Virus record (IMG/VR): IMGVR_UViG_3300023199_000051
Span: 1 to 64,000 of that record
Length of the DNA: 64,000 nucleotides
Strand: one strand, 5' to 3'
Source of the DNA: a virus
Below are positions 23,911-31,952 of this stretch, piece by piece (the first letter of the stretch is position 1; each line of letters starts with the position of its first letter). Made by a program: the position numbers and the translations under genes. The notes beneath the pieces are model-generated. The model saw only the letters and a program-made list of their open reading frames with translations. It was not told the DNA's origin and ran no database searches.

Positions 23911-24401
23911 ATGACCGAAGAAGTACCCGACAGCGTTGATCTGGTCGCCCGTGTACCAGTCACCGAAGGCCGTAAGGACAACCTCTACATGCGGTCCCGC
24001 CTGGGATCTGCCAGCTACGAGGGAGCCGACATCGAGATCTGTGTGCTGACCAATGGGGGCTGCACTTCGAGATCGACAAGAGCGGCCAGGCCCCCGCGAT
24101 CTACCTCGTGGACCTGAGCCGGCTCACTCGGGCCATCTGCCAGGTGCATAGCCGCCGCCAGAAGTGTGCAGAGGTGTCGCAGGTGTGCAGCAAGCACCCC
24201 GAAGTGGTCGAAGCGGCACGCACCTACCTCCGCGCCCGGAATCCCGGTTTCGAGGAAGACGACCCCGAAGGCTTTGCCGCTGACACCGACGCCCGCGCTC
24301 GCGATTGGCTGCTCGACGAGGCCACGCCGGCCGAGGCTATCGCAAAGGAGATCGAGGCGCTGACCGCGGCCCTGGACGTGCTCAAGGAAGGTGCGCAGTG
24401 A
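23911..24401 (+). CDS. hypothetical protein requiring a -1 frameshift at a G5 run
   Basis: Two frames join into one ~163-residue protein. The first frame (ATG at 23911) reads well to ICVLTN and then loses sense. The -1 frame from the GGGGG run at 24055-24059 continues as LHFEIDKSGQAPAIYLVDL and onward to the stop at 24401. The downstream part is helical (PEVVEAARTYLRARNPG; AIAKEIEALTAALDVL). Either the ribosome slips, the gene is mutated, or one G is missing from the sequence. A downstream GTG at 24108 could start the second half alone. The end overlaps the next GTG. Confidence 0.55.
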
Positions 24402-25933
24402 GTCAGCCAACAGCCGAGGTCCGCACCGAGTCGGTCTACTTCTGGACGACCGGCGAGGACATGACGCGCCTTGCCCGTGGCCGTGTTCTCGACGGAGACC
24501 CCGACCACGCCGCTCGGCTCTTGCGGAGCGGTCTCGGGATGGACTGGAACCAGGCATACAGTGTGCTTGACGGCTCCAAGAAGCTCGTCGGAGACTCGCG
24601 CCGTGTCGAAGATGGCGGCGACGGTGGCCTGGCGCTGGTCGAGGATGCCGACTCCGGGGAGTACAAGCAGAGCCTCAAGTACCTGTTCGCGGGCCGCGTG
24701 AAGCACGGCGACAAGTGGTACCGCCCTCGTGTCTACGTTGCGGTCCTCGGAGAGGAGGATGCACGATGGGCCGCAAAGTCCATCGATCGTCGCCTCGGCG
24801 AGATCGGACGCTTTGGCGATGCGGACCTGTGGAGCCGCTTCAACCGGCAGCGTGCGGCCTACTACGCTCGGGACGGAGAGCCGATCTTCATTCTCTCCAT
24901 CCCCGGCCGGTCGACCCAGTCCTGGGTGATCTTCGAGCCCGTCTCCGCACCCCCGGTCTGGTGGACGGACAATCACTACATCGAGAACATGTCCGGCAAG
25001 TGGCAGCATGCCCTCAACGAGTACATGTCCGCAGGACGCACCCTGGCGAAGACCGGTGCAGTGAGCGTTTGGAACCCTCCAGCGGTCGATCTGGAAGCGC
25101 CCCTGGAGGCAGGGACCACGGACGATGCGGAGAGACAGGCTGCTCGAAAGAAGCGCGAGGCCGAGCTTGAGGCTGAAGAGGAGCAGCGAGATCAGGAGTA
25201 CCGGGAGAGGATCGACAGCTATCGCCAGCGCATCCGTGAGCAGGCCGAGGCTGGCATCGGCTACTTCACCCTGGAGGTCGAGCGTCCCGAGGGCAGCGAG
25301 CATCCGACGAGCTACCAGATCCCCCGCGCCCCCTTCGAGGTCTGGACGCTGCAGCGCACCAGCGCCAGGCACGTCGCCCCCAAGTGGGAGGCCGTCTGCC
25401 CGTTCGGACTCAAGCTGCCGATGGACGTTCCCGAGCACTCTGACTGGATGGTGGGTGCCGAGCCGGCGATCCCCTTCGATGACTGGTACGGCTCCAAGGA
25501 TCACCAGCAGGCGTTGCAGCGAGCCGTCTACGGCGCCCAGCGCAGGGTTCAGAAACAGGTGGCCGGCTTCAGCTGCCTCGTGCTCTGTGGCACCGGCTAC
25601 ATCTCCGAGGGCAAGGTCCGGCACCCCGAGCCCGACGAGGAGGTGCCGGCCGGTTCCACCATCGTCATCCCTCACGCCAGTCCGAAGTACGCGATCCCAG
25701 CCATGAGCGCCGGCCCCGAAGGACTCATCATCTGCGAGCAGGGCGGCGAGCTGTCGCACATCGCGGTGGTGGGGCGCGAGCAGGGCCTGCGGCTCGTACA
25801 GGTGCCCGATGCGCTCCAGCGGTTCCCGGCCGGCTGCTGGGTGAGCGGAGACCTGGACGAGGGCCGCGTTGGCATCACCAGTCGCCACGTGCGCGGGATC
25901 CTGGCGCCGCCGGACACCGAGGAGACGAGCTGA
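24398..25933 (+). CDS. protein with C-terminal PEP-utilising (phosphohistidine) swivel domain
   Basis: 511 residues from GTG (GTGA overlap). Residues ~430-495 contain GPEGLIICEQGGELSHIAVV followed by GREQGL, the signature of the mobile phosphohistidine domain of PEP synthase and PPDK (GGxxSHxAIxARE), with the His near residue 454 and a closing DEGRVGI strand. No PEP-binding barrel or ATP-grasp domain is seen. The N-terminal ~330 residues are of unknown type, with a charged coiled-coil stretch (ARKKREAELEAEEEQRDQEY) near residue 250. It may be a phosphocarrier or may have lost phosphotransfer. The end is joined to the next gene by GGAGACGAGCTGATG. Confidence 0.75.
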   Translation: MSQPTAEVRTESVYFWTTGEDMTRLARGRVLDGDPDHAARLLRSGLGMDWNQAYSVLDGSKKLVGDSRRVEDGGDGGLALVEDADSGEYKQSLKYLFAGRVKHGDKWYRPRVYVAVLGEEDARWAAKSIDRRLGEIGRFGDADLWSRFNRQRAAYYARDGEPIFILSIPGRSTQSWVIFEPVSAPPVWWTDNHYIENMSGKWQHALNEYMSAGRTLAKTGAVSVWNPPAVDLEAPLEAGTTDDAERQAARKKREAELEAEEEQRDQEYRERIDSYRQRIREQAEAGIGYFTLEVERPEGSEHPTSYQIPRAPFEVWTLQRTSARHVAPKWEAVCPFGLKLPMDVPEHSDWMVGAEPAIPFDDWYGSKDHQQALQRAVYGAQRRVQKQVAGFSCLVLCGTGYISEGKVRHPEPDEEVPAGSTIVIPHASPKYAIPAMSAGPEGLIICEQGGELSHIAVVGREQGLRLVQVPDALQRFPAGCWVSGDLDEGRVGITSRHVRGILAPPDTEETS

Positions 25934-26322
25934 TGGCCGACGAACACGACGACACCGGCTACGACGCTGCACCCACGCGGTACACCGCCCACGGGCGCGA
26001 GACCATCGACCGGATGCGGGACTTCTGCTACAGCACTGCCGTTCAGCAGCGCCGGTCTTCTCCCTCCCTTCCAGAGAAGTACATACAGGGACAGGCCGAT
26101 CTCCTGTTTGCTACTCACTGCACGCTGGCGGCGATGAAGTACCGAGACCGCATTGGCCGCAAGGAGGGTGTCGACCCTGCACGCGATGCCCGTGCTGCTC
26201 AGTGGTACACGCAGATGGCGAGGCACGTACTCAACCCCGACGACGAGCCTGATCCTCGCGCAGGGCGTCCCGACTTCCAACCCTACAGGCGGCAGCCCCA
26301 GGCACCCGAGGAGACGAGCTGA
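25933..26322 (+). CDS. DUF3310-like protein
   Basis: 129 residues. The pattern HGRETIDRMRDFCYS, then THCTLAAMKYRDRIGRKEGVD and ARAAQWYTQMARHVL, matches the DUF3310 family of small phage proteins (ExIDxI..F..GN..KY..R.G.K.....DL.KA..YL). The role of the family is unknown. It has an acidic N-terminus and a Pro-rich tail ending EETS from the repeated junction sequence. Confidence 0.65.
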   Translation: MADEHDDTGYDAAPTRYTAHGRETIDRMRDFCYSTAVQQRRSSPSLPEKYIQGQADLLFATHCTLAAMKYRDRIGRKEGVDPARDARAAQWYTQMARHVLNPDDEPDPRAGRPDFQPYRRQPQAPEETS

Positions 26323-26546
26323 TGCCCAGACCTCCCTACCGTATCCACGCTACACGCGACGACAGGGGAGCCAGCCACCCGGAGGCCCGGTCGGCCTGCG
26401 GGTCCATCACGTCCAAGCAGACAGAGGTGGGTGGTCCGCTGATGGTTCACCGCACGGCGTACACCCTCGCTGCGGCTGAAGCACTGGCGGCGCGGGTGAA
26501 CATCCCGCTCTGCCGGCGGTGTTTCCCCTCCGAGGAGACAAGCTGA
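26322..26546 (+). CDS. small Cys-containing protein
   Basis: 74 residues. An early Cys (ARSACGSIT) and late CRRC may form a zinc site, with an Ala-rich helix (LAAAEALAARVN) between them. It starts and ends at copies of the repeated GGAGAC(G/A)AGCTGATG junction. Confidence 0.5.
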   Translation: MPRPPYRIHATRDDRGASHPEARSACGSITSKQTEVGGPLMVHRTAYTLAAAEALAARVNIPLCRRCFPSEETS

Positions 26547-26905
26547 TGTCCGATGATGATCGAAGAGCAAGTGCAGCGCAAGGCGCCCCAGACATGGCCG
26601 CGCCTGACCCTCTCGACGAGCTGCCCGATCAGCCTCCAGCCGTGCCGCCGAGCTTCGGGCTGGTCGTTCTGGCACTGGCGCTCACCCTTGCAGTGGGCAT
26701 GCACAGCATTCCACTGGCGCTGGTTGTTGCAGTGTGGACCTACAGCCTCGACCTGCGCAGGCGTCAGTGGCAAGCATTGAGTGAGCATATCTACATGCTC
26801 CAGAAGCGCTCCGTCGAGCGCTACTACACACTGCACGACAGGTATGCAGCGCTGTGCCTTGTGATGGAGCTTCAAGCACAGGAGATGAGAGAGCATGAGC
26901 ACTGA
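26546..26905 (+). CDS. small membrane protein
   Basis: 119 residues. Residues ~30-65 hold two close hydrophobic helices (FGLVVLALALTLAVGMHSIP and LALVVAVWTYSL), followed by a charged coiled-coil helix (RRRQWQALSEHIYMLQKRSV). The N-terminus is acidic and Pro-rich. It is probably an inner-membrane protein; role unknown. Confidence 0.6.
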   Translation: MSDDDRRASAAQGAPDMAAPDPLDELPDQPPAVPPSFGLVVLALALTLAVGMHSIPLALVVAVWTYSLDLRRRQWQALSEHIYMLQKRSVERYYTLHDRYAALCLVMELQAQEMREHEH

Positions 26906-27374
26906 TGTGAGCACACCCGAGACTTCTTCACTGCCCGAGACCCGCCCGCTGCATCCCAGCGAGGCCGAGATCGAAGCTGTGCTCGCACTGCCCGAGCATG
27001 TGCGGAAGCTCCTGGAGCGCCATGGCCCAGGCTGGGGCATCCTCGACACAGCCGAGGCCGGGCGTGTGGTCGTGCTCGCCTGTTGCCTTGACAGCCATGT
27101 CGACAGTGCTGTGAGCCTCACGGGCCAGTGGGCAACTGGCTACAAGGCGCTTGCGTGGCTGCCTGCCAATCCCCTGCACATCTTGGAGGCGGTCTGGCCC
27201 GAGTGCCCCTCCAAAGATCAGCTGCTACGCATCGAGTCGGCCGAGGTCAGATCCGAAGTCAGGTGGCAGGCTAGCGCCTTTGCATATCCGTCTGAGGGCA
27301 CTGCCTATGGCTGGGGCAGCACGCCGCGTCTCGCGGCTCTTACAGCTCTTCGCAGCTCGCTGGGAGAGCGCTGA
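26895..27374 (+). CDS. hypothetical protein
   Basis: 159 residues. A helical N-terminal half (EAEIEAVLALPEHVRKLLE) is followed by strands with Trp and Cys (VVVLACCLDSHVDSAVSLTG; YKALAWLPANPLHILEAVW). It overlaps the gene before by 11 bases and the next by one. No family is recognised. Confidence 0.55.
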   Translation: MSTDVSTPETSSLPETRPLHPSEAEIEAVLALPEHVRKLLERHGPGWGILDTAEAGRVVVLACCLDSHVDSAVSLTGQWATGYKALAWLPANPLHILEAVWPECPSKDQLLRIESAEVRSEVRWQASAFAYPSEGTAYGWGSTPRLAALTALRSSLGER

Positions 27375-27625
27375 TGCGCTGGCTCATCTGCATGCTCATG
27401 GGCCATTGCTGGTTCCACGTTGCCAACACGGTCGAGCGCTTCTGGACTCCCGATGGCGACCTGATGCAAGCCAGGGTGGGGCACACAAGCTGCACCCGCT
27501 GCTACACCTCGGAAGAGCACTACACCGAGCACACCGTGCTGTGGGACTGTGAGGGCGGCTCGTGGCACGGCGTTCCCCGCCCCGTCCTTGCAGCCGTCGA
27601 GTATGAACAACAGGAGGCGTTCTGA
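27374..27625 (+). CDS. small His/Cys-rich protein
   Basis: 83 residues. MLMGHCWFHV near the start and TSCTRCYTSEEHYTEHTV in the middle place His and Cys residues that could bind zinc. It shares single-base overlaps with both neighbours. Unknown function. Confidence 0.5.
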   Translation: MRWLICMLMGHCWFHVANTVERFWTPDGDLMQARVGHTSCTRCYTSEEHYTEHTVLWDCEGGSWHGVPRPVLAAVEYEQQEAF

Positions 27626-28440
27626 TGGAACCTGACACACCTTCGAGCCCGCTGTGCCATGTCGCACCACCCGGCTCGGACACCTACTGTGGCATCCCGG
27701 CCGGCACCGAGGGCGTCCGGGCTTACGACCTGTGCAGCCTGCCGGCCAGCAACGACTTCGAGGGCTGGTGCTCCGAGTGTATCGCCGAGGTGAAGCGGGA
27801 GACGTTCGACTACGCCTCCATCGAGACGCGCATCCTCGACGACCTGGTGGTGCGGTCGTTGGCCGGCAGCTTCGACGGCGACGAGGGCGAGGCCCGTGCC
27901 TTCTACACCGAGATCAAGCGCGGTGTGCTCGAAGAGCAGATGGAGCGTGGAGAGCGCGACGACCCGTCTGGCACCTACCACTCCTGGCAGGAAGCCAAGG
28001 GCACCATCGAGGCCACCAAGCGCGCTGCCGAGGAGCTGGAGCGGCCTGTGTACTTCACCATCCCCACCGGACCGCTTGACCTGGGCCGAGCACTGCATGC
28101 TGGCCTCGCAGAGCACTATGTCGGAGAGCACACTACGGTGAGCGGTCGCTTTGGTAGTCGGGGTGACTACCCCCGTACTGCCAAGGAGTTCTCGGCCGCA
28201 GTGCGGGCGGTCGAGCAGGGGCGTGACTGGCGACGCAACTCCGATGAGGTCAAGCGGCAGCGCAAGCTCGTTGGGGCGGACTTGGTGCAAGGGGGGCCCG
28301 ACCCGTGCCGCATCATGGACCCCTTGGAGAGCTACAATCGGGTGGATGCCAACCTCGTGTTCCACGTGCTGTTCGGGCACTCGAACGTGCTGGACATCTC
28401 ACCTGAAGATGATCCTTCAGAGGAGAACCCTGATGAGTAG
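27625..28440 (+). CDS. hypothetical protein
   Basis: 271 residues. The N-terminus has spaced Cys residues (SPLCHVAPPGSDTYCGIPAG; WCSECIAEVK), possibly a zinc site. The rest is acidic and helical, and the tail (SPEDDPSEENPDE) is strongly acidic. It overlaps the next gene by eight bases. Function unknown. Confidence 0.55.
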   Translation: MEPDTPSSPLCHVAPPGSDTYCGIPAGTEGVRAYDLCSLPASNDFEGWCSECIAEVKRETFDYASIETRILDDLVVRSLAGSFDGDEGEARAFYTEIKRGVLEEQMERGERDDPSGTYHSWQEAKGTIEATKRAAEELERPVYFTIPTGPLDLGRALHAGLAEHYVGEHTTVSGRFGSRGDYPRTAKEFSAAVRAVEQGRDWRRNSDEVKRQRKLVGADLVQGGPDPCRIMDPLESYNRVDANLVFHVLFGHSNVLDISPEDDPSEENPDE

Positions 28441-28873
28441 CTCCTCTACCGGAGACCGCTTGCCCCTGTCCGATACTCCCTGTCCGCGGTGCCTGCCGCT
28501 CGCCTACCAGGGTCGCATGAACCTGGAGGGGCTGGGCCGGCTGCCAGACGTTCCAGATGGTGTGGGGCCCACCGCGCGTGATGGTTCTGGGCCCTGCTGC
28601 CAGGACTGTGCCACAGCCGACGCCCTGCTGCGAGCTGTGCCTCAGGTGCCAGGATTCGCAGCTGCTCGCTGCGCTGTTGCCAACGACCGCGGCGAGCAGT
28701 ACCGCCTTCCGGGCGTGCCGAAGGGGCTGGTGCAGGTAGGGATCATGGCACCCTCCCGAGAGGGGGACTTCGAGGAGCAGCTTGCGTGGCTGGAGCGCGC
28801 GAAGATCGTGAAGGGCGGTGACACTCCGGCTGGGCATGAACACCTGGAAGAGGCCGAAGATGGGGACTGGTAG
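28433..28873 (+). CDS. zinc-binding-like hypothetical protein
   Basis: 146 residues. DTPCPRCLPLAYQG near residue 15 and CCQDCATADALLR near residue 53 give two CxxC pairs. The second half ends in an acidic helix. The start is an ATG inside the end of the previous gene. Similar short Cys-pair proteins are common in phages of high-GC hosts. Confidence 0.5.
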   Translation: MSSSSTGDRLPLSDTPCPRCLPLAYQGRMNLEGLGRLPDVPDGVGPTARDGSGPCCQDCATADALLRAVPQVPGFAAARCAVANDRGEQYRLPGVPKGLVQVGIMAPSREGDFEEQLAWLERAKIVKGGDTPAGHEHLEEAEDGDW

Positions 28874-29693
28874 TACGAGGGGCACTCTGCACCATGGACA
28901 GCGTGTTTGCTACCAGGACTGGGGTGGCCCCTACAACGGAGGCGTCTTCCCTCGGAAGGCGGACCGGGAAGATCTGGGCACCGTCGAGGTGGTGCCGGCC
29001 GAGCAGACCCATGGCGACGGACCGGCCTACAGCGTGCTGTGGGACACCGGTGACGCTGACCCCATCACCGAGACGGGATGGTGCGAGCTGTACAACTACC
29101 GGGTCCTGCCCGTGAAGGAGAGCATCATGGCGAGGACACCCGAGGATCTGTACGCTTTGATGGATGACATGCCCTGGCCGAATCGGTGGGTGCGGCGGTC
29201 CTGGTGGGATGCCGTGCGCCCGGTCACTCAGAGCAAGCTCCACGGCGACCTGCTCGCGCGCATCTACCTCAACGGAAGCGGCACCGACGACGAGCTGCGG
29301 TTCATTGTGTGGCACCGCAAGGCCGACCGGGAATACGGTGGGATCCCGTGCCCGGACTGTAGGGGCGCCGGACGTGTGCAGCGCAAGCCCCGCAGGATGC
29401 GCAGCCACTTCCGGGTCAACGCCTCCCCGGACTGTGTGGAGGAGCCGGGTGCCGACGGCCTGCTCCCCTGCACTCGACGCGACTGCCGCAAGGGGCTCAT
29501 TCCGGCCCGCTACGGGGCAAGCAACGACTTCATCCACGTTCCCGGCCTGGACTACCTGAGGGGGTCCGCAGGGCCTCTGCGTGACCTCGGGGCTCGCGGA
29601 CTGCCCCATCCTACTCGCGGTCACCTGCAGCTCATCCGCGACTGGTGCGACGAGATGATCGAGCGCATCTACCGCGATGGGGAGACACCATGA
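28860..29693 (+). CDS. hypothetical protein with DnaJ-type CxxCxGxG zinc motif
   Basis: 277 residues from the ATG at 28860, with GGAAGAG ~9 bases before it. The first ~70 residues look like a small strand-rich domain (GQRVCYQDWGGPYNGGVFP). The centre has PCPDCRGAGRVQRK and, ~45 residues later, PCTRRDCRKG, resembling one zinc site of the DnaJ Cys-rich region. A helical end follows. The same CxxCxGxG element occurs in the proteins at 37540 and 54758. Confidence 0.55.
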   Translation: MGTGSTRGTLHHGQRVCYQDWGGPYNGGVFPRKADREDLGTVEVVPAEQTHGDGPAYSVLWDTGDADPITETGWCELYNYRVLPVKESIMARTPEDLYALMDDMPWPNRWVRRSWWDAVRPVTQSKLHGDLLARIYLNGSGTDDELRFIVWHRKADREYGGIPCPDCRGAGRVQRKPRRMRSHFRVNASPDCVEEPGADGLLPCTRRDCRKGLIPARYGASNDFIHVPGLDYLRGSAGPLRDLGARGLPHPTRGHLQLIRDWCDEMIERIYRDGETP

Positions 29694-29962
29694 GCGTCGT
29701 GCCTCTGCTGAAGAAGGGCGACCGCTGCCGAGTCATCGCGGAGAATGCGCCTCCCTGTCGAGAGGGGACCATCATGGAGGTCTGCTACCGGCACGGGCGC
29801 TTTGTGGGCTACCGGGTCTTGCACGACGAGAGCCCCTGGCCCGAGCCGGGGCAGCTCCACAGCAATCTCGAAGAGCTGTTCCCGAACGGCATCTTCACCG
29901 GCAAGCGAGACTTCAACTGGAGCCCCCGCGAGGTTGTCCCTGTGAGAGAAGAAATACCATGA
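29690..29962 (+). CDS. small KOW/SH3-like protein
   Basis: 90 residues. LKKGDRCRVIAENAPPCREG then TIMEVCYRHGRFVGYRVL resembles a KOW/SH3-type beta barrel that can bind protein or nucleic acid. The start overlaps the previous stop (ATGA). Assignment is by strand pattern only. Confidence 0.5.
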   Translation: MSVVPLLKKGDRCRVIAENAPPCREGTIMEVCYRHGRFVGYRVLHDESPWPEPGQLHSNLEELFPNGIFTGKRDFNWSPREVVPVREEIP

Positions 29963-30372
29963 TCCTCCCGGCCAGCTCTCCGCTGTCCTACGGCGGCTGC
30001 AGGCCCATTGGGTACTGGATGCCCACCAGGACGGCCGACTCGATCACCCGCGCTACCCTGGGCATGCTCTATTGGGCTTTCGGTGTGAAGCTTGAGCCAC
30101 TGCCGAACCCAGCTGACCACGTCGAACCTGACTGGGATCCCACCCTGCGCCAGGCCATCGCCGACTACCTCAACAGCGGCATGCAGTGTGACGCTGAAGC
30201 GGGCTACGCTGGCTGCCGGTTGTGCGACAAGTGGGACAACGGCTCGACGACGCTCACCGACGGCACCTACAACTGGCCACAGGGCTTCGCCCACTACGTC
30301 GACGTTCACCATGTCCGGCCGCCCGACGAGTTCATCACACATGTCCTGCAGCAGCTTCGAGAGGTGCCCTAG
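29959..30372 (+). CDS. hypothetical protein
   Basis: 137 residues. It has a Cys-x2-Cys (GCRLCDKWDNG) near residue 87 and a WPQGFAHYVDVHHVRPPDEF block near the end, a pattern I have seen in uncharacterised phage proteins. It overlaps neighbours by four and one bases. Confidence 0.55.
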   Translation: MILPASSPLSYGGCRPIGYWMPTRTADSITRATLGMLYWAFGVKLEPLPNPADHVEPDWDPTLRQAIADYLNSGMQCDAEAGYAGCRLCDKWDNGSTTLTDGTYNWPQGFAHYVDVHHVRPPDEFITHVLQQLREVP

Positions 30373-30674
30373 TGCAGCTGACTTCCCTCCCTCCCTCCAA
30401 GCGGTACTCCAGGCGGTTCCTTGCGGAGAACAGGCCCGTGTGCCTGACCGACAAAGCGGTGGAACGGTCACAACAGTACCAGATCACCCTGCTGGAGATC
30501 GCCGAGGCACTGTCCAGCCACGATCCGAGTGAATATCGGAAGGGTGACAAGCTCGAAGCCACGTGCGACGGCATCTGCGTAGTCGCTCGCTGTGGAGCTG
30601 GCCCACACGATGGTCGCCGGACAGGCTGGGTGGTCATCACGGCCTGGCGACGCTCACCGGACACCGGTGAGTAG
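30372..30674 (+). CDS. hypothetical protein
   Basis: 100 residues from GTG overlapping the previous stop. A basic N-terminus (PPSKRYSRRFLAENRP) is followed by a helix (YQITLLEIAEALSS) and strands with two Cys. It is the last gene before a promoter-like gap. Unknown function. Confidence 0.45.
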   Translation: MQLTSLPPSKRYSRRFLAENRPVCLTDKAVERSQQYQITLLEIAEALSSHDPSEYRKGDKLEATCDGICVVARCGAGPHDGRRTGWVVITAWRRSPDTGE

Positions 30675-30675
30675 C

Positions 30676-30716
30676 TTGTCGCCACACTACGCCGGGTGCA
30701 CACTCTCACCCCATTC
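30676..30716 (+). promoter_or_regulatory. degenerate promoter/leader resembling the P modules
   Basis: TGTCGCCACACTACGCC followed by GGGTG-N8-CACCC with CTCTCAC in the loop resembles the core and leader hairpin of P3 and P4. The upstream box is not evident, so this may be a weak or decayed relative. Confidence 0.35.
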
Positions 30717-30728
30717 ATGGAGGCCCTG

Positions 30729-31034
30729 ATGCCCCAACGCTACACCTTCGAGATCGAGCGTGCTGTCACCGTCGACGTCATCGCACCCGACCACACCACT
30801 CAGGCAGAGGTCGAGGTGCTGGTGGAGGCAGACGCCGAACGCCTGCTGTCCCTAGAAGACATCGACGTGTCGGTCGAGGGCACGCGTCCTGTGAGTGCGC
30901 GGCGTGCCCTCCGCGACCCCAGTGCTCTCGTGGTCACCGACGACGAGGACGGCGTGACCCTCGACAGCACGCTGTGGCTGGAAGCGCTCGAAGAGGACGA
31001 CTGGACCGCAGACGAGGACGACGAAGAATACTAG
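30729..31034 (+). CDS. acidic hypothetical protein
   Basis: 101 residues from the second of two nearby ATGs, which has GGAGG five bases upstream. Strand-rich N-terminal half (RYTFEIERAVTVDVIAPD) and a strongly acidic C-terminus (ALEEDDWTADEDDEEY). It is a single-gene unit between the degenerate leader and module P4. No family recognised. Confidence 0.5.
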   Translation: MPQRYTFEIERAVTVDVIAPDHTTQAEVEVLVEADAERLLSLEDIDVSVEGTRPVSARRALRDPSALVVTDDEDGVTLDSTLWLEALEEDDWTADEDDEEY

Positions 31035-31055
31035 GTCGATAGCAGCGGGCATGCA

Positions 31056-31167
31056 GTGCATGAAAAGAATGGTTAAACCTGCGTTTTGGGCATCTTCTGG
31101 CTATCTGTACCACAGCAGGCTACATTGTTGGTGTCGCTGGGACATTCTCTCACCCCATCCCCCAGCG
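31056..31167 (+). promoter_or_regulatory. promoter module P4 with leader hairpin
   Basis: Upstream box GTGCATGAAAA at 31056, core 31106-31126, -10 TACATT at 31121 (65 bases from the box). The leader hairpin CGCTGGG (31135-31141) with CCCAGCG (31161-31167) is a perfect seven-pair stem, and the ATG is at 31182. Confidence 0.75.
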
Positions 31168-31181
31168 CCGGAGCAACCCAG

Positions 31182-31379
31182 ATGTTCACCAAGGACGACG
31201 ACTACGGAAGGCTGGCCAACAACCCCGAGCTGCAGGCCCGCCTGCGCAATGTGCAGACCGACAAGGTCAACCCCCTCCACATGCCCACCCTCAACGACGA
31301 GCCGGTCGATCTGGTCGATATCCTCGACCGCGCCCGGGCTGTCCGCAACGGCTACCGCGCCGTGCTGTGGGGGGAGTGA
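31182..31379 (+). CDS. small hypothetical protein
   Basis: 65 residues with CGGAG ahead of the ATG. It contains NNPELQARLRNVQTDKVNPL and a helix VDLVDILDRARAVRNGYRAV. It is the first gene of the P4 operon, directly before the RadC-like gene. Unknown function. Confidence 0.5.
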   Translation: MFTKDDDYGRLANNPELQARLRNVQTDKVNPLHMPTLNDEPVDLVDILDRARAVRNGYRAVLWGE

Positions 31380-31381
31380 TC

Positions 31382-31897
31382 ATGCTCGACGCCACGACCC
31401 TCGACTTGATGGATGCACACACTGACGTCGCGACCCTCCTTGCCGAGCGTCCCGATCTTGCTGCCCGTCTTCTACTGCTAGCCGACAAGCCCATGGGCAA
31501 GGCGATCACGAACCCGGAGCAGGCCCACAAGGCCCTGACACCCCTCCTGGGCGGTCGGGACCGGGAACACTTCGTGGCGCTCGCCCTGGACCGCCGACAC
31601 CGCATCATCGCGGCCGAGATCCTGACCGTGGGCTCCGACGGCTACACAGTCGTCGACCCGCGCATGGTCTACCGCTGGGCACTGCAGCAGGGCACCAGCG
31701 CGGGGGGAGCATCGGCCATCATCATTGCCCACAACCACCCGAGCGGCGACCCGTCACCCAGCACCATGGACCGCACGGTCACCGACCGTGTGTCGCGTGC
31801 CGGGCGTATGCTCGGCATCCCTCTGCTCGACCACATCGTCTACACCGACCACAATGGCTGCACGTCCCTTGCCGAAGAAGGGCGGTGCGACCTGTGA
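31382..31897 (+). CDS. RadC-like JAB-domain protein
   Basis: 171 residues from the ATG after GGGGGAG. HFVALALDRRHRI and the zinc motif AHNHPSGDPSPSTMD (His-x-His ... Asp) are typical of RadC/JAMM metalloprotease-like domains, and LGIPLLDHIVYTD closes the fold. Only the JAB half is present; the helix-hairpin-helix region of full RadC is missing. RadC-like proteins travel with phages and plasmids; their reaction is not established. The next gene is a DUF262 protein. Confidence 0.85.
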   Translation: MLDATTLDLMDAHTDVATLLAERPDLAARLLLLADKPMGKAITNPEQAHKALTPLLGGRDREHFVALALDRRHRIIAAEILTVGSDGYTVVDPRMVYRWALQQGTSAGGASAIIIAHNHPSGDPSPSTMDRTVTDRVSRAGRMLGIPLLDHIVYTDHNGCTSLAEEGRCDL

Positions 31898-31907
31898 TCG
31901 TAAGCTA

Positions 31908-31928
31908 GTAGGTAGTACACACACCTAC
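31908..31928. promoter_or_regulatory. inverted repeat before the DUF262 gene
   Basis: GTAGGT (31908-31913) and ACCTAC (31923-31928) form a perfect inverted repeat around AGTACACAC, 25 bases before the ATG at 31953. It could be an operator or a small leader stem. Confidence 0.4.
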
Positions 31929-31952
31929 GAACCTTCTCTCGGAGCACCCCCC

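Noticed and set aside
24224-25972. 582-codon open frame on the minus strand
   Set aside because: Antisense to the swivel-domain gene, which carries a clear motif and coupled start.
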